In this document: positions 1-9,162 of the stretch, piece by piece | How the letters are laid out: each line of letters starts with the position of its first letter | Numbering within the stretch: position 1 is the first letter of the stretch | NCBI GenBank assembly: GCA_019750915.1 | Contig: JAIENY010000053.1 | Coordinates: forward strand, 1-64,000 | Direction: 5' to 3' | Length of the DNA stretch: 64,000 nt | From: Xanthobacteraceae bacterium | GTDB taxonomy: Bacteria; Pseudomonadota; Alphaproteobacteria; Rhizobiales; Xanthobacteraceae | Notes under the pieces: generated by a model | What the model saw: only the letters and a program-made list of their open reading frames with translations | Database searches by the model: none | Told to the model about the DNA's origin: nothing | Program-made: the position numbers and the translations under genes

Positions 1-47
1 CTGGACGACACAAGCACAATTCCTGTTCGGCGGCGAATCCTCCGGCC

Positions 48-500
48 TTACTGGACCGGAGGGAAGGGTGACGAGCTCTGCGCGGGCGCTGCGGCCGGAG
101 CGGCTGCTGGAGCGGTGGCTGCGGGCTTTGGAGCACGCGCCACACGCGGCTTCTTCTTCGGTTTCTTCTGGGGGGTCACGGGCTGAAGCTCGGCCGTAAC
201 TGGGTTGGGATCCAGGATGGGCGATCCGCCGGATTGTTCGACCACGTTCACCGGAACAGTTTCGGGCTGATACTTGGCGAGGTTGAATGTCACCGTGAAG
301 TTGTCCTTCGCGGGGACGGAAACGGTGCAAGGTGTTTTGCAGCTTTGTCCGAGCGAAGTTACAGCGTCTGCACCCGGTGGGGTTGAATCGAGCTGCAGAT
401 CAACCTGCTGAGGGGTCGATTTGAACAAATCCGAGATGGACGAGGTAGACGAGCAGCCTGCCAAGCAAAGGCTCGCCGCAACAAGAGTAACAACACGCAT
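48..500 (-). CDS. PEGA-like outer-membrane lipoprotein
   Basis: 150-residue predicted lipoprotein. A short hydrophobic signal ends in the lipobox LAGC, so lipidation is expected at Cys16 and the mature protein should sit in the periplasm or on the outer membrane. Residues about 33-88 (LQLDSTPPGADAV, then a CKTPC pair, then a segment resembling YQPETVPV) look like a PEGA domain, a small beta module found in envelope proteins. The C-terminal third is rich in Lys, Pro and Ala and is probably an unstructured, wall-contacting or linker tail. The ATG lies directly before the signal, so the start is clear. The gene stands alone, head to tail with gph. Its precise function is unknown; the lipoprotein call is firm, the PEGA call moderate. 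Confidence 0.75.
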   Translation of the reverse strand: MRVVTLVAASLCLAGCSSTSSISDLFKSTPQQVDLQLDSTPPGADAVTSLGQSCKTPCTVSVPAKDNFTVTFNLAKYQPETVPVNVVEQSGGSPILDPNPVTAELQPVTPQKKPKKKPRVARAPKPAATAPAAAPAAAPAQSSSPFPPVQ

Positions 501-642
501 CGAGATATCCGTTATTTTTGGTGCGACATACGCACAGCCCCGGCGGGACCATACAACAGCGTCAAATCAGCGCAACCAGAGCGCTGGATATCTTAACACA
601 AGGTTAATAGTCCCAATTATAAAAACAGATTATCTTTTAAAT

Positions 643-1332
643 TCAGATACTTAATCCTAAAGTTGCGTGCAATTTCGCAACGGCCGAAGGCAGTTCGCTC
701 ATGTGGCCTATGACAAGGTCAGGTGCAAGTTCTTCGATAGGGACCATGGAATAGCCGAAACCGACGCCGACCACGGGAACCCCGGTGCGGCGAGCCACCC
801 CGACATCCGGACCGGAATCGCCGACCATGATGGCTGCCTTCGGATCCCCGCCGGAGCGCGCGATTGTCTGACGCAAGAACATCGGGTCGGGTTTGGACAC
901 ACCAAATGTATCGGCGCCGCAGATTGCTGCAAATCGATCGCTCAGGCCCAGCCTGTCCAGCAAGCGTTTTGAGAGCCATTCGAGTTTGTTGGTGCAGACC
1001 GCAAAGAGGAAGCCCTCCGCGGAGAGGTGATCGAGAGCCGCTTCAGTCCCCTCAAAGGGCCTCGTTTCATCAGCGATATGTTCGGCGTAGAAATCGATGA
1101 AATCGCGGGTCAGGACATCAACGCGATCCGCAGACATGAGCCTGCCTTCCGCTTCGAGTCCGCGCTCGATTAGCGCGCGCGCGCCAGCGCCTATCATCTT
1201 CCGCGCCGAGGCGGCGGGGACGGGCGCCAGGCCCTCGCGGCCGAGCACAAAATTAAGCGCGTTGATGAGATCTGGCGCACTGTCCACCAGCGTGCCGTCG
1301 AGATCAAAAACAATGAGAGGAGAAACGGGCAT
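643..1332 (-). CDS. gph: Phosphoglycolate phosphatase (HAD family)
   Basis: 229-residue cytoplasmic HAD-superfamily phosphatase that hydrolyses 2-phosphoglycolate, formed during DNA repair or by Rubisco oxygenation, to glycolate. Motif I is DLDGT (nucleophile Asp10, acid/base Asp12), motif II is the Thr of AVCTNK, motif III is the Lys of SKPDP, and motif IV is the Asp pair in GDSGPD. The helical cap falls at about residues 18-85, as in Gph. The length matches the family (220-250). It is divergent from rpiA across about 140 bp, an arrangement that puts two small sugar-phosphate enzymes side by side. A broader HAD phosphatase role cannot be excluded from sequence alone. Confidence 0.88.
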   Translation of the reverse strand: MPVSPLIVFDLDGTLVDSAPDLINALNFVLGREGLAPVPAASARKMIGAGARALIERGLEAEGRLMSADRVDVLTRDFIDFYAEHIADETRPFEGTEAALDHLSAEGFLFAVCTNKLEWLSKRLLDRLGLSDRFAAICGADTFGVSKPDPMFLRQTIARSGGDPKAAIMVGDSGPDVGVARRTGVPVVGVGFGYSMVPIEELAPDLVIGHMSELPSAVAKLHATLGLSI

Positions 1333-1473
1333 GGTGGTTCGCTAGCGTCTGAAATAGCCCTTTGCAAGCGATATAAAATCACTGATGCAGGCCGATAAAA
1401 TGCCTGTTCCTCGGCGCAAATCGGAGGTAGAACCCACGCGCATTTTCCGATTGGTCGAGGCCTTTATTTCCAG

Positions 1474-2175
1474 ATGTCCATGGATGGGTTGAAGCGGGCT
1501 GCCGCGGCGCGGGCGCTGGAATACGTCGGTGATGGCATGAGGCTTGGACTCGGCACAGGCTCCACCGCGAAGCATTTTGTAGAACTGCTCGGCGAGCGGG
1601 TCCGCACAGGCGGTCTTCGCGTGATCGGTGTGCCTACATCCGAGGAGACGCGCGCGGATGCGGAGCGTTGCGGAATTCCCCTCACAACGCTTGATGACAT
1701 CGACCGGCTCGATCTGACGGTCGACGGAGCGGATGAGATCGATCCCGCCTTAAGCCTGATCAAGGGCGGCGGAGGAGCTTTACTCCGCGAAAAGATCGTT
1801 GCGGCTGCCTCCGACAGGATGGTCGTCATTTCAGACGACAGCAAATGGGTGCAGACCCTGGGCCGTTTTCCACTTCCGATTGAAGTCATCCCTTTCGGGC
1901 TGGCGGCGACCAAGCGGGCAATTGTGGCTGCGTTCGACGCTGCCGGGGTTGAGGGCGAAATAACGGTCCGGAAAGCCAAGGACGGCCACGCTTTTGTCAC
2001 CGATGGCGGTCACTGGATCGTCGATGCCCATCTGGGAACTATAAACGATGCCGAACGGCTTTCGTGGCTGTTGAACCCGATTCCCGGCGTTGTGGAGCAC
2101 GGACTCTTTATCGGCTTTGCGAGTGCTGCGGTGATCGCGGGTGCGCAGGGTGTACGTATCGTTGATCGGCCATAG
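1474..2175 (+). CDS. rpiA: Ribose-5-phosphate isomerase A
   Basis: Interconverts ribose 5-phosphate and ribulose 5-phosphate in the non-oxidative pentose phosphate pathway. The 233-residue length is typical. Family motifs are all visible: GLGTGSTA (phosphate loop, residues about 26-33), DGADEID with the catalytic Asp residues, and [11 protein letters not shown] with the catalytic Lys and Glu. Met1 and Met3 are both possible starts. It opens a plus-strand run: the DUF2059 gene begins 21 bp downstream behind a good ribosome-binding site, and gor follows, so co-transcription is likely. Confidence 0.95.
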   Translation: MSMDGLKRAAAARALEYVGDGMRLGLGTGSTAKHFVELLGERVRTGGLRVIGVPTSEETRADAERCGIPLTTLDDIDRLDLTVDGADEIDPALSLIKGGGGALLREKIVAAASDRMVVISDDSKWVQTLGRFPLPIEVIPFGLAATKRAIVAAFDAAGVEGEITVRKAKDGHAFVTDGGHWIVDAHLGTINDAERLSWLLNPIPGVVEHGLFIGFASAAVIAGAQGVRIVDRP

Positions 2176-2196
2176 GCCGGATGTGAGGAGACAGAT

Positions 2197-2697
2197 ATGA
2201 AGACGATTTATGCCGCTTTTGTTGCGGCGAGCATCGGCCTGGCGACGTTCGGTCCGGCGCATGCGCAGACCGCCAATCCTTCGCCTGCGGCGATGGCAGT
2301 CGCCAAACAGATCATTGCGGTGAAGCATATCGACGAAATCTACAAGGGGGCCGTTCCAGGTCTGGTCGAGCGCACCAAGGGGGTATTGCTGCAGAGCAAC
2401 CTAAACTACCAGAAGGACCTCAACGAGGTTGCCGTCAAGGTCGCCAAGGAGCTGGCCGGTCGTGAGCAGGAAATCGGCACCGAGATCGCGAAAATTTACG
2501 CGTCGCACTTCACCGAGCAGGAACTGAAGGATTTACTGGCTTTCTATCAGTCGCCGCTGGGCAAGAAGGCGGTTGAGGAAGAACCCCAGGTCTTCGTTGC
2601 CTCGCGTCAGTACATGGAGCAGTGGGCACAAACTTTCTCAGAGGAAATCAACGGAAAGTTTCGCGCTGAAATGCGCGCTCGCGGCAAGACGATCTGA
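2197..2697 (+). CDS. DUF2059 secreted protein
   Basis: 166-residue protein with a Sec signal peptide (about residues 1-23, ending AHA|QT) and therefore periplasmic. The C-terminal half has the DUF2059 signature, with a FTEQELKDLLAFYQSPLGKK segment and many charged residues in predicted helices. No catalytic residues are evident and the family has no assigned biochemical function. GAGGAG at 2185-2190 ends 6 nt before the ATG and fixes the start. It sits between rpiA and gor, in the same direction and with short gaps (21 and 35 bp). A link to redox or envelope maintenance can only be guessed from that context. Confidence 0.85.
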   Translation: MKTIYAAFVAASIGLATFGPAHAQTANPSPAAMAVAKQIIAVKHIDEIYKGAVPGLVERTKGVLLQSNLNYQKDLNEVAVKVAKELAGREQEIGTEIAKIYASHFTEQELKDLLAFYQSPLGKKAVEEEPQVFVASRQYMEQWAQTFSEEINGKFRAEMRARGKTI

Positions 2698-2732
2698 TAC
2701 CGGCGCGGACGCGTCGTCAGAAAGAATGACCT

Positions 2733-4118
2733 ATGGCTGATATTGACGTCGATCTCTTCGTCATCGGTGGCGGATCCGGCGGTGTGCGCGCCGCTCGGAT
2801 CGCCGCCGGATACGGTGCCAAGGTCATGATCGCCGAGGAATACCGCTTTGGTGGCACATGCGTGATCCGTGGGTGTGTGCCGAAAAAGTTGTTCATGTTT
2901 GCATCGCAGATTTCAGCCGATGTGAAGGATGCAGCCGGCTTCGGCTGGCAAATTCCGACAGCGACGTTCGACTGGCCAACCTTGATTGCGAACAAGGACA
3001 GGGAAATCGCCCGTCTCGAAGGGTTTTATTCGGCCAATGTCGAAAAGGCTGGTGGTCGGGCGGTCAAAGCCCGCGCGGTTTTTGAAGACCCACATATGCT
3101 GCGTCTTTCGACTGGAGAAACCGTAAGGGCTAAGCATATCTTGATCGCGACCGGCGGCGCCCCCAATCACGGCCCGGTGATTCCCGGCATCGAACATGTG
3201 ATCTCGTCAAACGAGGTCTTCCATCTGCCGCGGCTTCCCAAGCGGATCGTCATTCAGGGCGGGGGTTATATCGCGCTCGAATTCGCATCGATCTTCAACG
3301 GCTTCGGTTCCGACGTCACGCTGGTCTATCGCGGCGACAACATCCTGCGCGGTTTCGACGAAGACGTGCGCGTGCATGTTCGCCGCGAGATGGAAAAATC
3401 CGGCATCAATATCCTGACAGGATGCACGATCGATAAGGTGGAGCGTTTTGGCGACGTCTTCACGTCTCATCTGTCGAGCGGATCGAGTCTGGCTTCGGAT
3501 CAGGTGCTGTTCGCGATCGGGCGGCATCCAAATGTGAGCGGGCTCGGGTTGGAAAAGGCCGGCGTCGCACTCAATCCGATGAACGGTGGCATTGCTGTCG
3601 ACGACTATTCGCGCACCAACGTTCCTCATATTTATGCGGTGGGCGATGTCACCCATCGGATGAACCTGACGCCGGTTGCAATTCGCGAGGGGCATGCGTT
3701 CGCTGATACCGTGTTCGGCAACCGGCCTACCACGGTCGATCACTCCAATATCCCGACGGCGGTGTTTTCGCAGCCGCAGGCCGCGACAGTCGGCCTCACC
3801 GAAAGCGAAGCGCTCGCGCAATATAGCCACGTTGATATTTACAAGACCGATTTCCGCCCGATCAAAGCGACGATGTCCGGCAATCCGGGCCGGGTGTTGA
3901 TGAAACTCGTCGTCGACGGTGTGAGCGATCGCGTTCTCGGCTGCCATATTGTCGGACCGGAAGCGGCCGAACTGATTCAGGTGGTGGCGATCGCGGTTAG
4001 ACTGAAAGCCACCAAGGCCGATTTTGACAGCACCATGCCGTTGCATCCGACCGGCGCAGAAGAACTGGTCACCATGCGCACGCCGGCGGTCCGGCACGTT
4101 CGCGCCGCAGCAGAATAA
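2733..4118 (+). CDS. gor: Glutathione-disulfide reductase
   Basis: 461-residue FAD enzyme that reduces glutathione disulfide with NADPH in the cytoplasm. The FAD-binding GGGSGG lies at residues 12-17. The redox-active disulfide is C43-V-I-R-G-C48, followed by PKK; the central residues differ from the common CVNVGC form but match many alphaproteobacterial Gor proteins. A second dinucleotide fold begins at IQGGGYIALEF, and the C-terminal dimer domain contains HPTGAEE with the His-Glu catalytic pair. The order of domains and the length are canonical for the pyridine nucleotide-disulfide oxidoreductase family. Dihydrolipoamide or mycothione reductases are less likely because of the disulfide context. 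A weak hairpin follows at 4142-4160. Confidence 0.95.
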   Translation: MADIDVDLFVIGGGSGGVRAARIAAGYGAKVMIAEEYRFGGTCVIRGCVPKKLFMFASQISADVKDAAGFGWQIPTATFDWPTLIANKDREIARLEGFYSANVEKAGGRAVKARAVFEDPHMLRLSTGETVRAKHILIATGGAPNHGPVIPGIEHVISSNEVFHLPRLPKRIVIQGGGYIALEFASIFNGFGSDVTLVYRGDNILRGFDEDVRVHVRREMEKSGINILTGCTIDKVERFGDVFTSHLSSGSSLASDQVLFAIGRHPNVSGLGLEKAGVALNPMNGGIAVDDYSRTNVPHIYAVGDVTHRMNLTPVAIREGHAFADTVFGNRPTTVDHSNIPTAVFSQPQAATVGLTESEALAQYSHVDIYKTDFRPIKATMSGNPGRVLMKLVVDGVSDRVLGCHIVGPEAAELIQVVAIAVRLKATKADFDSTMPLHPTGAEELVTMRTPAVRHVRAAAE

Positions 4119-4141
4119 AACTTCCCGGTGAATGAGTTGGG

Positions 4142-4160
4142 CGCCTGTCTTAAGGCGTTT
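4142..4160 (+). terminator. Weak terminator-like hairpin after gor
   Basis: CGCCT at 4142-4146 pairs with AGGCG at 4153-4157 around a 6-nt loop, followed by only three T residues. The stem is short, so this is a marginal intrinsic terminator candidate for the rpiA-gor run. Confidence 0.35.
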
Positions 4161-4304
4161 CGACATGTCCGGCGTGTCAGAACGCTGTGATTTCCCCATA
4201 GGTCTACTGGACGACCAGCCGTGCGGCGGACTTAGCTAGCGCGCCTGCGTCTTGCCCGGGGACTCGGCATATCAAACAAAAATCATTCGGGCGGAGGAAT
4301 GTCC

Positions 4305-5468
4305 ATGTTTCATCACGCTCCGCGTGGGCGCGCGCTTGCGCTCGCCTTCGCGTTACTGGCGCCTTGCGCTGCACAAGCCCAAATCGCCGTGTCTGCCAAT
4401 GACGGCAAATCGTATCTTAACGACGGAGTACCAGAGGTGCCGGCCAATGTCGTGCCGGATACGGTTTCGATCATTGACCTGAGCCAGACGCCACCCAAGG
4501 TCCTCGGTGAGGTGCAGGCTCCGACCAGTGCGGTCGGGCCGCCGCTGAGTGTCGCGGTCGCCAAGGACGAATCGTTCGCGCTGGTTGCCAGCTCGACCAA
4601 GCTCGATCCCGCCAATCCGAAGAAAACCGTTCCTGACGACAAATTGTCGGTCATCGACCTGAAGGCCAAGCCGCCGGTCGTGCTTCAGACGTTGGAGGCG
4701 GGCGCCGGCGCCTCCGGTGTTTCGATCAGCCCGGCTGGCGATCTGGCATTGGTCGCGAACCGTTCTGCGGGCACTGTCTCGGTGTTCACTATCAGCGGCA
4801 AGACACTGACCCCGGCAGGCACGGTTGATTTCGGCGCCAAGACCTCCGGGCCGTGTGCGATCGTGTTTACGCCGGACGGCAAGCGGGCGTTCGTCACCCG
4901 CGACGGCGATAACAAGGTGTCGGTATTGTCGATCGACGGCAGCAAGGTCGAATACACCAAGCGTGACGTTGGAGCAGGGCTGCGGCCTTACGGCATCGAT
5001 ATTACGCCGAGGGGCGATGCCATTGTCGTCGCCGACATGGGACTGAACAACGGCAACGGCGATGCCGACACGGTCAGCATCATCGATCCGAACGCCAAAC
5101 CGCCAAAGACCGTCAGCACTTTCACCGTTGGCACAACTCCCGAGGGCATGAAGCTGTCGCCCGACGGCAAATATCTCGCGCTGGCGATCATGAATGGTTC
5201 GAACAAGGCCAAAGCGGCTCCGATCTTCAATGACTACGGCCTGCTGAAAATCTTCTCCCTCAAGGACAAGACACTGACTCATGTCACCGAGGCAAAGGTC
5301 GGCCATTGGTGTCAGGGCGTGACCTTCAGCAAGGACAACAAGAAGGTGTTGGTGCAGTGTCTGGTTGAAAACGAAATCCAGGTATTCGATTTCAACGGTA
5401 ATACACTCAAGCGGAACGGCACCATCAAGGTGGCCGGACCGGCTGCGATCAGGATCTCCGGGCAGTAA
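4305..5468 (+). CDS. Secreted YncE/lactonase-like beta-propeller protein
   Basis: About 387 residues with a signal peptide ending AQA|QI, so exported to the periplasm. The mature part is a series of beta-propeller blades containing repeats such as DTVSIIDL, KLSVIDLKAKPP, GTVSVF, NKVSVLSIDG and DTVSIIDPNAKPP, each followed by a segment like SPDGK or TPDGKRAFV. This is the pattern of YncE-type and 6-phosphogluconolactonase-like seven-bladed propellers. No catalytic residue can be assigned. Two in-frame ATGs exist (4299, 4305); GGAGG at 4293-4297 is too close to the first and ideally placed for the second, so 4305 is preferred. The gene is monocistronic and ends at a good intrinsic terminator. 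Function unknown. Confidence 0.82.
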   Translation: MFHHAPRGRALALAFALLAPCAAQAQIAVSANDGKSYLNDGVPEVPANVVPDTVSIIDLSQTPPKVLGEVQAPTSAVGPPLSVAVAKDESFALVASSTKLDPANPKKTVPDDKLSVIDLKAKPPVVLQTLEAGAGASGVSISPAGDLALVANRSAGTVSVFTISGKTLTPAGTVDFGAKTSGPCAIVFTPDGKRAFVTRDGDNKVSVLSIDGSKVEYTKRDVGAGLRPYGIDITPRGDAIVVADMGLNNGNGDADTVSIIDPNAKPPKTVSTFTVGTTPEGMKLSPDGKYLALAIMNGSNKAKAAPIFNDYGLLKIFSLKDKTLTHVTEAKVGHWCQGVTFSKDNKKVLVQCLVENEIQVFDFNGNTLKRNGTIKVAGPAAIRISGQ

Positions 5469-5481
5469 GCCATTCCATCGA

Positions 5482-5508
5482 GGCCGCCGGCATCCGCCGG
5501 CGGCCTTT
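5482..5508 (+). terminator. Intrinsic terminator
   Basis: A 9-bp perfect GC stem (GGCCGCCGG at 5482-5490 with CCGGCGGCC at 5497-5505), 6-nt loop, then TTT. It directly follows the beta-propeller gene and separates it from aroG. Confidence 0.8.
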
Positions 5509-5618
5509 CTCCCTAAGGTATTGGTCGAGAACGCTGAATTGGCGGCTGGAAACTTCAGGACAGGGTGTGTATATAAGCGCGGTCCGATTGCAGGCGGCGA
5601 TCGAGGGAGTTTTCAATC

Positions 5619-7007
5619 ATGGTTGAGCGGTGGACGCCCGATAGCTGGCGCAAGAAACCCGTTGTGCAGATACCCGAATATCCGGACGCGAAGACGTTGG
5701 CGGATGTCGAGGCACAACTCGCGACCTTTCCGCCGCTGGTTTTTGCCGGTGAGGCACGCAATCTGAAGAAGTCGCTGGCGCGCGTTGCAGCCGGCGAGGC
5801 ATTCCTGTTGCAGGGCGGTGATTGCGCCGAGAGCTTCGCCGAGCACGGCGCCAACAATATCCGCGACTTCTTCCGCGTCTTCCTCCAGATGGCGGTGGTT
5901 CTGACCTACGCCGGTGCGCTGCCGGTGGTGAAGGTAGGCCGTATCGCCGGTCAGTTCGCAAAGCCACGTTCATCGCCGACCGAGAAGCTCAACGGTGTCG
6001 AGTTGCCGAGCTATCGCGGCGATATCGTCAATGACATCGCGTTCACGCCGGAAGCGCGAATCCCCAATCCGCGCCGTCAGCTCGCGGCTTACCGGCAGTC
6101 GGCTGCGACGCTGAATCTCTTGCGCGCTTTCGCCACCGGCGGCTTCGCCAATCTTGGCAGCGTGCATCAGTGGATGCTTGGTTTCCTCAAGGATTCACAG
6201 CAGTCGCGCCGTTACAAAGAATTGGCGGACCGGATCTCCGAGGCGCTCAACTTCATGCGCGCCTGCGGCCTTGATCTGGAAAGTCATCCCGAACTGCGTT
6301 CGACCGATATCTACACCAGCCACGAGGCGCTTCTGCTTGGCTACGAGCAGGCGTTCACGCGCGTCGATTCGACGACCGGGGATTGGTACGCGACGTCGGG
6401 TCACATGATCTGGATTGGCGATCGCACACGTCAGCTTGATCACGGTCATGTCGAATACTTCCGAGGAATCAAGAATCCGATAGGCTTGAAGTGCGGGCCG
6501 TCGTTGAAAGCTGATGATCTGCTCAAGCTGATCGACGTGCTCAATCCGGATAACGAGCCAGGCCGCCTGACTCTGATCAACCGCTCGGGATCGGACAAGA
6601 TCGCTGATAGCCTGCCGCAACTGGTCCGTGCGGTGAAGCGTGAGGGACGGACGGTGGTGTGGTCGTGCGATCCGATGCACGGCAATACCATCACATCAAC
6701 CTCGGGTTACAAGACGCGGCCGTTCGACCGCATTTTGTCCGAGGTGAAGTCGTTTTTTCAGATTCACTCCGCAGAAGGAACTCATGCCGGCGGCGTGCAT
6801 CTCGAAATGACGGGACAAAACGTCACCGAGTGCATCGGTGGTGCTCGTGCGATTACCGATGAGGATCTGAACGACCGTTATCATACGGTCTGCGATCCGC
6901 GTCTCAATGCTGAGCAATCGATCGACATGGCTTTCCTGATCGCTGAACTGCTGAAGCAGGACCGCGAAGGCAAGGCCAAACCGATCCCGGCGATCGCCAG
7001 CCTCTAG
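5619..7007 (+). CDS. aroG: Class II (plant-type) DAHP synthase
   Basis: 462-residue 3-deoxy-D-arabino-heptulosonate 7-phosphate synthase that condenses phosphoenolpyruvate and erythrose 4-phosphate, the first step of the shikimate pathway. It belongs to the type II (plant/Mycobacterium) class, not the E. coli AroF/G/H class. Motifs seen in order are [10 protein letters not shown] (metal Cys), [43 protein letters not shown] (metal His) and [20 protein letters not shown] ribosome-binding site lies 9 nt before the ATG. dgkA begins 2 bp after the stop, implying translational coupling despite the unrelated function. Confidence 0.94.
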   Translation: MVERWTPDSWRKKPVVQIPEYPDAKTLADVEAQLATFPPLVFAGEARNLKKSLARVAAGEAFLLQGGDCAESFAEHGANNIRDFFRVFLQMAVVLTYAGALPVVKVGRIAGQFAKPRSSPTEKLNGVELPSYRGDIVNDIAFTPEARIPNPRRQLAAYRQSAATLNLLRAFATGGFANLGSVHQWMLGFLKDSQQSRRYKELADRISEALNFMRACGLDLESHPELRSTDIYTSHEALLLGYEQAFTRVDSTTGDWYATSGHMIWIGDRTRQLDHGHVEYFRGIKNPIGLKCGPSLKADDLLKLIDVLNPDNEPGRLTLINRSGSDKIADSLPQLVRAVKREGRTVVWSCDPMHGNTITSTSGYKTRPFDRILSEVKSFFQIHSAEGTHAGGVHLEMTGQNVTECIGGARAITDEDLNDRYHTVCDPRLNAEQSIDMAFLIAELLKQDREGKAKPIPAIASL

Positions 7008-7009
7008 CG

Positions 7010-7363
7010 ATGCTGCGCTTGTGGCGCGCGACGATCAACTCGGGCCGTGGACTGCGTTTTGCGTTCCGGTCCGAGCGAGCCTTCCGTGAAGAGGTCGCCG
7101 CGCTTCTGCTGGGTATCCCGTTGGCGTTGCTGATCGGGACGACGCCGATGCGGCGTCTCGAGCTCGTGGCTGTTATTCTGATGCTGCTGGTGATCGAACT
7201 TCTCAATACCGCGATAGAAAAGCTCTCTGACCGGTTGACGCGCGAGAATGACCCTCAAATTGCAGCGGTCAAGGATATGGGCTCAGCGGCCGTCGGCATC
7301 ATGATGGTGATAGCCGGGCTGGTTTGGGCGTTTGCCGTCGCGGAGCGGCTTGGCATAGTGTAA
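7010..7363 (+). CDS. dgkA: Diacylglycerol kinase (small integral membrane type)
   Basis: 117-residue inner-membrane enzyme that phosphorylates diacylglycerol to phosphatidate, recycling lipid by-products. The sequence has an amphipathic N-terminus with the conserved Arg/Phe/Glu pattern (AFRSERAFREE), three hydrophobic segments, and the catalytic stretch ELLNTAIEKLSDR, with the conserved Glu, Asn and Glu, followed by KDMGSAAV. The length matches E. coli DgkA (about 120). It starts 2 bp after the aroG stop. Some Gram-positive members phosphorylate undecaprenol instead; in an alphaproteobacterium the diacylglycerol role is more likely. Confidence 0.93.
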   Translation: MLRLWRATINSGRGLRFAFRSERAFREEVAALLLGIPLALLIGTTPMRRLELVAVILMLLVIELLNTAIEKLSDRLTRENDPQIAAVKDMGSAAVGIMMVIAGLVWAFAVAERLGIV

Positions 7364-7407
7364 CCAGATCATTGCAGGCGTGTGGTTTCGCGCGGTAAAA
7401 ACAATCC

Positions 7408-9162
7408 ATGGCTGAATCCAAACGTTTCGTCGTCACGCTCGCCCAGCTGAATCCGACCGTCGGAGATATCGCCGGGAACGCTGAAAAGGTCCGTGCTGCA
7501 CGTATCAAGGCGGCAGCGGACAATGCTGATCTCGTCGTTCTGCCTGAGCTCTTTCTTTGCGGCTACCCGCCGGAAGACATTGTCCTGAAACCGGCGTTTC
7601 AGGCCCAGTGCCGCGCGGCTGTCGAGAATTTGGCGCGAGAAACCGCCGACGGCGGCCCTGGGGTGCTGATTGGCACGCCATGGGTCGAGGATGGCAAGCT
7701 TTACAACGCGGTCGCCTTTCTCGACGGCGGGCGCATCGCTTCGCTTCGTTTCAAGGTCAATCTTCCGAACTATGGCGTCTTCGACGAGAAACGTGTTTTC
7801 GCCCGTGGCCCGGTTGCGGGGCCCTTGAGCATTCGCGGTGTCCGCGTCGGTGTGCCGGTGTGCGAAGACACATGGATGGAGGAATCCGCCGAATACGAGA
7901 ATGTCGTCGAATGCCTGGTCGAAACGGGCGCTGATATTCTCATCGTACCGAACGGCTCCCCCTACGCGCGAGGCAAGAACGATATCCGCCTGTCGATGGC
8001 GGTGGCGCGTGTCTCCGAAAGCGGGCTGCCCTTCATTTATCTCAATCAGGTCGGCGGACAGGATGAACTGGTGTTCGATGGCGCATCGTTCGCACTGAAC
8101 GCGGATCGCTCACTCGCGATGCAGGCGCCGTGCTTCGTCGAGAACATCACCACGTTGATATGGACAAAGGGCGAAGGCGGCTGGACCTGCAAGGGGCCGG
8201 TGACGCCTTTGATCGAGGGTGATCGCGGTGACTATGCCGCGTGCGTGCTGGGCCTTCGGGATTACGTCAACAAGAATGGTTTTCCTGGCGTGCTGCTCGG
8301 CATCTCAGGTGGTATCGATTCTGCTTTATGCCTCGCATTGGCGGTCGATGCGATCGGTGTCGATCGCGTGCGCGGCGTGATGCTGCCGTTTCGCTACACG
8401 GCGCCGGAGTCGATCGAGGATGCCGCGAAAATCGCACGGGGTTATGGCATTCGTTATGACGTGTTGCCGATCGCGGCTGCGGTCAACGGCTTTGAAGACA
8501 TCCTCAAGGATACGTTCAGGGGATTGCCGCGCGATGTCACTGAGGAAAACTTGCAGGCGCGCACCCGCGGCGTGCTGCTGATGGCAATTTCGAACAAGAC
8601 CGGCGCGATGTTGGTGACGACCGGCAATAAATCGGAAATGTCTGTTGGCTACGCAACGCTGTATGGCGATATGAACGGCGGTTTCAATCCCATCAAGGAT
8701 ATCTACAAGACCGAGGTGTTCCGGCTGTCATCGCTGCGCAATTCCTGGAAGCCGGAAGGTGCGCTCGGTCCGTCCGGCAAGGTGATTCCGACCAGTATCA
8801 TCGCACGGCCGCCAACCGCGGAACTGCGTGAGAACCAGACCGATCAGGATTCGCTGCCGCCCTACGATATTCTCGACGGCATCCTGGAGCGGCTGGTGGA
8901 AAGAGATGAATCGATTGCCACCATTATCGCCGAAGGGTTCGATCAAGACACAGTCGTGCGTATCAACCGTTTGCTCAATCTGGCAGAGTACAAGCGGCGT
9001 CAGGCAGCGCCTGGCGTAAAGGTCACCCGCAAGAGTTTCGGTCGCGACCGGCGCTATCCGATCACCAACCGCTTTCGTGACGACGGCAGGCTATTGCCGA
9101 CGCCTGATGACGCCCTCGTGACACGTGCGAGCCGCGATTCTGCCGAGGCATTCGATGTTTGA
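7408..9162 (+). CDS. nadE: Glutamine-dependent NAD+ synthetase
   Basis: 584-residue two-domain enzyme converting nicotinic acid adenine dinucleotide to NAD+ with ATP and glutamine. The N-terminal nitrilase-type glutaminase domain (about 1-265) shows Glu47 in LPELFLCGYP, the Lys-containing KVNLPNYGVFDE segment (115-126) and nucleophile Cys152 in VPVCEDTW. The C-terminal synthetase domain has the ATP-pyrophosphatase loop SGGIDS at 300-305. Its TGA stop overlaps the start of gltX by 8 bp, so the two are probably translationally coupled. Domain order and length are canonical for glutamine-using NadE. Confidence 0.95.
   Translation: MAESKRFVVTLAQLNPTVGDIAGNAEKVRAARIKAAADNADLVVLPELFLCGYPPEDIVLKPAFQAQCRAAVENLARETADGGPGVLIGTPWVEDGKLYNAVAFLDGGRIASLRFKVNLPNYGVFDEKRVFARGPVAGPLSIRGVRVGVPVCEDTWMEESAEYENVVECLVETGADILIVPNGSPYARGKNDIRLSMAVARVSESGLPFIYLNQVGGQDELVFDGASFALNADRSLAMQAPCFVENITTLIWTKGEGGWTCKGPVTPLIEGDRGDYAACVLGLRDYVNKNGFPGVLLGISGGIDSALCLALAVDAIGVDRVRGVMLPFRYTAPESIEDAAKIARGYGIRYDVLPIAAAVNGFEDILKDTFRGLPRDVTEENLQARTRGVLLMAISNKTGAMLVTTGNKSEMSVGYATLYGDMNGGFNPIKDIYKTEVFRLSSLRNSWKPEGALGPSGKVIPTSIIARPPTAELRENQTDQDSLPPYDILDGILERLVERDESIATIIAEGFDQDTVVRINRLLNLAEYKRRQAAPGVKVTRKSFGRDRRYPITNRFRDDGRLLPTPDDALVTRASRDSAEAFDV

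Noticed and set aside
3207-4199. Long minus-strand open frame opposite gor
   Set aside because: It lies entirely opposite a gene with full glutathione reductase motifs, and its translation has the Arg/His-rich bias of antisense frames in GC-rich DNA.
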